Positions 62,449 through 64,000 of a stretch of DNA of 64,000 nucleotides are shown here, in pieces. The notes under the pieces are model-generated. The model saw only the letters and a program-made list of their open reading frames with translations, did no database searches and was not told the DNA's origin. Location: NCBI RefSeq assembly GCF_902498065.1, contig NZ_CABVIR010000006.1, positions 62,001 through 126,000 on the forward strand. The letters run 5' to 3'. The DNA comes from Pseudomonas fluorescens (GTDB lineage: Bacteria; Pseudomonadota; Gammaproteobacteria; Pseudomonadales; Pseudomonadaceae). The position numbers and the translations under genes are program-made. The first letter of the stretch is position 1. Each line of letters starts with the position of its first letter.

Positions 62449-62886
62449 TCAGGTCTGTAACAGGAAGGTTACCGGGCCATCATTGACCAGGTGCACCTGC
62501 ATATCCGCGCCGAATCTACCTGATGCCACAGTGCCATGCACCTGTTTCGCCTTGCTTAATAGATAGTCGAAAAGTTCCTCGCCAAGAGCCGGGGGGGCGG
62601 CGGTCGAAAAACTCGGGCGCAACCCGCTTTTGGTGTCGGCGGCCAGGGTGAACTGAGAGACCAGCAGCAACCCGCCTCCGACATCCGCCAGGGACAGATT
62701 CATCTTGCCCTCGGCGTCACTGAACACACGATAGTTAAGCAGTTTATGCAGAAGTTTGTCGGCGCTGGCCCGGGTGTCCTCGGGCTCGACCGCAACCAGT
62801 ACCAGCAACCCCTGGTCGACGGCACCGACCACCTCCCCCGCTACCTCGACGCGCGCACCACGCACGCGTTGCAACAGGCCCTTCAT
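62449..62886 (-). CDS. dtd: D-aminoacyl-tRNA deacylase
   Basis: Trans-editing enzyme that removes D-amino acids from tRNA. The 145-aa sequence has the invariant SQFTLAADT and the NDGPVT motif (cross-subunit Gly-cisPro). Overlaps the pip gene by 4 nt. Confidence 0.96.
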   Translation of the reverse strand: MKGLLQRVRGARVEVAGEVVGAVDQGLLVLVAVEPEDTRASADKLLHKLLNYRVFSDAEGKMNLSLADVGGGLLLVSQFTLAADTKSGLRPSFSTAAPPALGEELFDYLLSKAKQVHGTVASGRFGADMQVHLVNDGPVTFLLQT

Positions 62887-63854
62887 GCTTCTTCAGGGGA
62901 CAAGTCGAGCAGGCGCCGGGCCATCTGATCGGCGGCGCGCACCAAGGCATCGGTAATGCCCGGTTCGGAGGCGGCATGCCCGGCATCACGGATAACCTGC
63001 AATTCACTGTTCGGCCAGTTCTGATGAAGCTCCCAGGCGTTATCCAATGGGCAAATCACATCGTAGCGACCGTGAACGATCACGCCCGGCAAATGGGCAA
63101 TCTTGCCCATGTCGCGGATCAGCTGATTCGGCTCAAGGAACGCATTGTTGGTGAAGTAGTGACATTCGATCCGAGCGATGGACAACGCACGTTGCGGCTC
63201 GGAGAAACGATCGACCACCAACGGGTTCGGACGCAAGGTCGCGGTCCGGCCTTCCCAGGTAGACCAGGCTTTGGCCGCGTGCATCTGGGCGATCTGATCG
63301 TTGCCGGTCAGACGCTTGTGGAAAGCGCTGAGCAAGTCTTCGCGCTCATCCAGCGGGATCGGCGCGATGTAGTCCTGCCAGTAATCAGGGAACAGACGAC
63401 TGGCGCCCGCCTGATAGAACCACTCGATTTCCTGCGGACGGCAGAGAAAAATCCCGCGCAGGATCAGACCGTGCACACGCTCCGGATGGGTTTGCGCGTA
63501 GGCCAGCGCAAGGGTCGAGCCCCACGAGCCACCAAACAGCACCCATTTATCGATGCCCAGGTGTTGGCGAATCCGCTCAAGATCGGCGACCAGATCCCAG
63601 GTGGTGTTGTTTTCCAGGCTGGCGTGGGGGGTGGAACGACCGCAACCGCGCTGATCGAAGGTGACGATTCGGTACAGGTTCGGATCAAAAAAGCAGCGAC
63701 TCTGTGCATCACACCCGGCACCAGGGCCGCCGTGGATGAACACCACCGGCAAACCTTGCGGTGAACCGCTTTCGTCGACATACAGGGTGTGGGTTTCATC
63801 GACAGCCAGATCGTGCCGGGCGTGGGGTTTGATCTGCGGGTACAAAGTCTGCAT
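62883..63854 (-). CDS. pip: Proline iminopeptidase
   Basis: Alpha/beta hydrolase that releases N-terminal proline from peptides, 323 aa. HGGPGAG oxyanion region (about 41-47), nucleophile box GGSWGS, DQRGCGRS, and a C-terminal His in DAGHAA. Co-transcribed with dtd. Confidence 0.95.
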   Translation of the reverse strand: MQTLYPQIKPHARHDLAVDETHTLYVDESGSPQGLPVVFIHGGPGAGCDAQSRCFFDPNLYRIVTFDQRGCGRSTPHASLENNTTWDLVADLERIRQHLGIDKWVLFGGSWGSTLALAYAQTHPERVHGLILRGIFLCRPQEIEWFYQAGASRLFPDYWQDYIAPIPLDEREDLLSAFHKRLTGNDQIAQMHAAKAWSTWEGRTATLRPNPLVVDRFSEPQRALSIARIECHYFTNNAFLEPNQLIRDMGKIAHLPGVIVHGRYDVICPLDNAWELHQNWPNSELQVIRDAGHAASEPGITDALVRAADQMARRLLDLSPEEA

Positions 63855-63958
63855 TGCGCGCTCCGTAAGGGGTCGAGGTCATCCCTGGGGGGACTTCTAT
63901 TATTCTGCCGTTGGGCATCATAAACCCGATTTACGTCAATGAGCATGCCCATGCAGAG

Positions 63959-64000
63959 TCAGAGTTTTGCCGCCAGTTTTTTTGCCAGAAAGCCGAGCAG
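63959..64000 (-). CDS. 3' tip of a further minus-strand gene (partial)
   Basis: The last 13 codons before a TGA at 63959-63961 read LLGFLAKKLAAKL, which looks like a natural amphipathic protein end. The rest lies outside the window, so identity cannot be given. Confidence 0.35.
   Translation of the reverse strand: MLGFLAKKLAAKL

Overview
The window is a chromosomal segment of a fluorescent-group Pseudomonas. Evidence: gene content and order (gltBD, aroKB-pilMNOPQ, mrcA, maeB, rpmE/priA, argS-ftsN-hslVU, phaC1ZC2D/phaFI, ubiEJB-hisIE-tatABC-rsmE-mcp, amino-acid ABC transporter, opgGH, dtd-pip), a GC-rich backbone, and several REP/BIME palindromes of the kind scattered through P. fluorescens-group genomes. 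As I recall it, the order closely follows the P. aeruginosa PAO1 segment running roughly from gltBD to pip.

Layout. 1-14.3 kb, minus strand: glutamate synthase (gltD cut by the window edge, gltB), an AAA-SPOR cell-envelope protein (DamX-like), aroB, aroK and the type IV pilus assembly operon pilMNOPQ. 14.5-27.3 kb: divergent mrcA (PBP1A), malic enzyme, a secreted thermonuclease, rpmE, then priA, argS, ftsN, hslVU (with a good heat-shock promoter) and a DUF971 gene on the plus strand. 27.5-34.7 kb: the complete medium-chain-length polyhydroxyalkanoate locus (phaC1-phaZ-phaC2-phaD, convergent phaI-phaF, plus a small PHA-system protein). 34.8-43.0 kb: ubiE-ubiJ-ubiB, hisI-hisE-tatABC-rsmE and an HBM-type chemoreceptor.

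43.0-53.6 kb is foreign-looking: visibly AT-rich, poor in backbone-like codons, and placed between the chemoreceptor gene and the amino-acid ABC transporter that follow each other closely in related genomes. It encodes a PLP enzyme with the sequence marks of O2-dependent L-arginine oxidases/hydroxylases (MppP/Ind4/RohP type), an NADPH-type 2-hydroxyacid-dehydrogenase homologue that lacks the catalytic arginine (candidate imine reductase), a pyruvoyl S-adenosylmethionine decarboxylase, a spermidine-synthase-like aminopropyltransferase, a PaaK-like adenylating ligase, an ABC-F ribosome-protection-type ATPase, a three-gene ABC-2 exporter and a glyoxalase/bleomycin-resistance-fold protein. I read this as an undescribed biosynthetic cluster for an arginine-derived, possibly aminopropylated antibiotic with its own self-protection and export. 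No NRPS, PKS or carrier protein is present. It is the most interesting part of the window.

53.8-64 kb: a short stand-alone Rhs-core protein with a variable C-terminus, an amino-acid ABC transporter (ATPase, permease, binding protein), the osmoregulated periplasmic glucan genes opgG-opgH, dtd and pip, and the 3' tip of one more minus-strand frame at the right edge. No tRNA, rRNA, CRISPR array, transposase or integrase was recognised.
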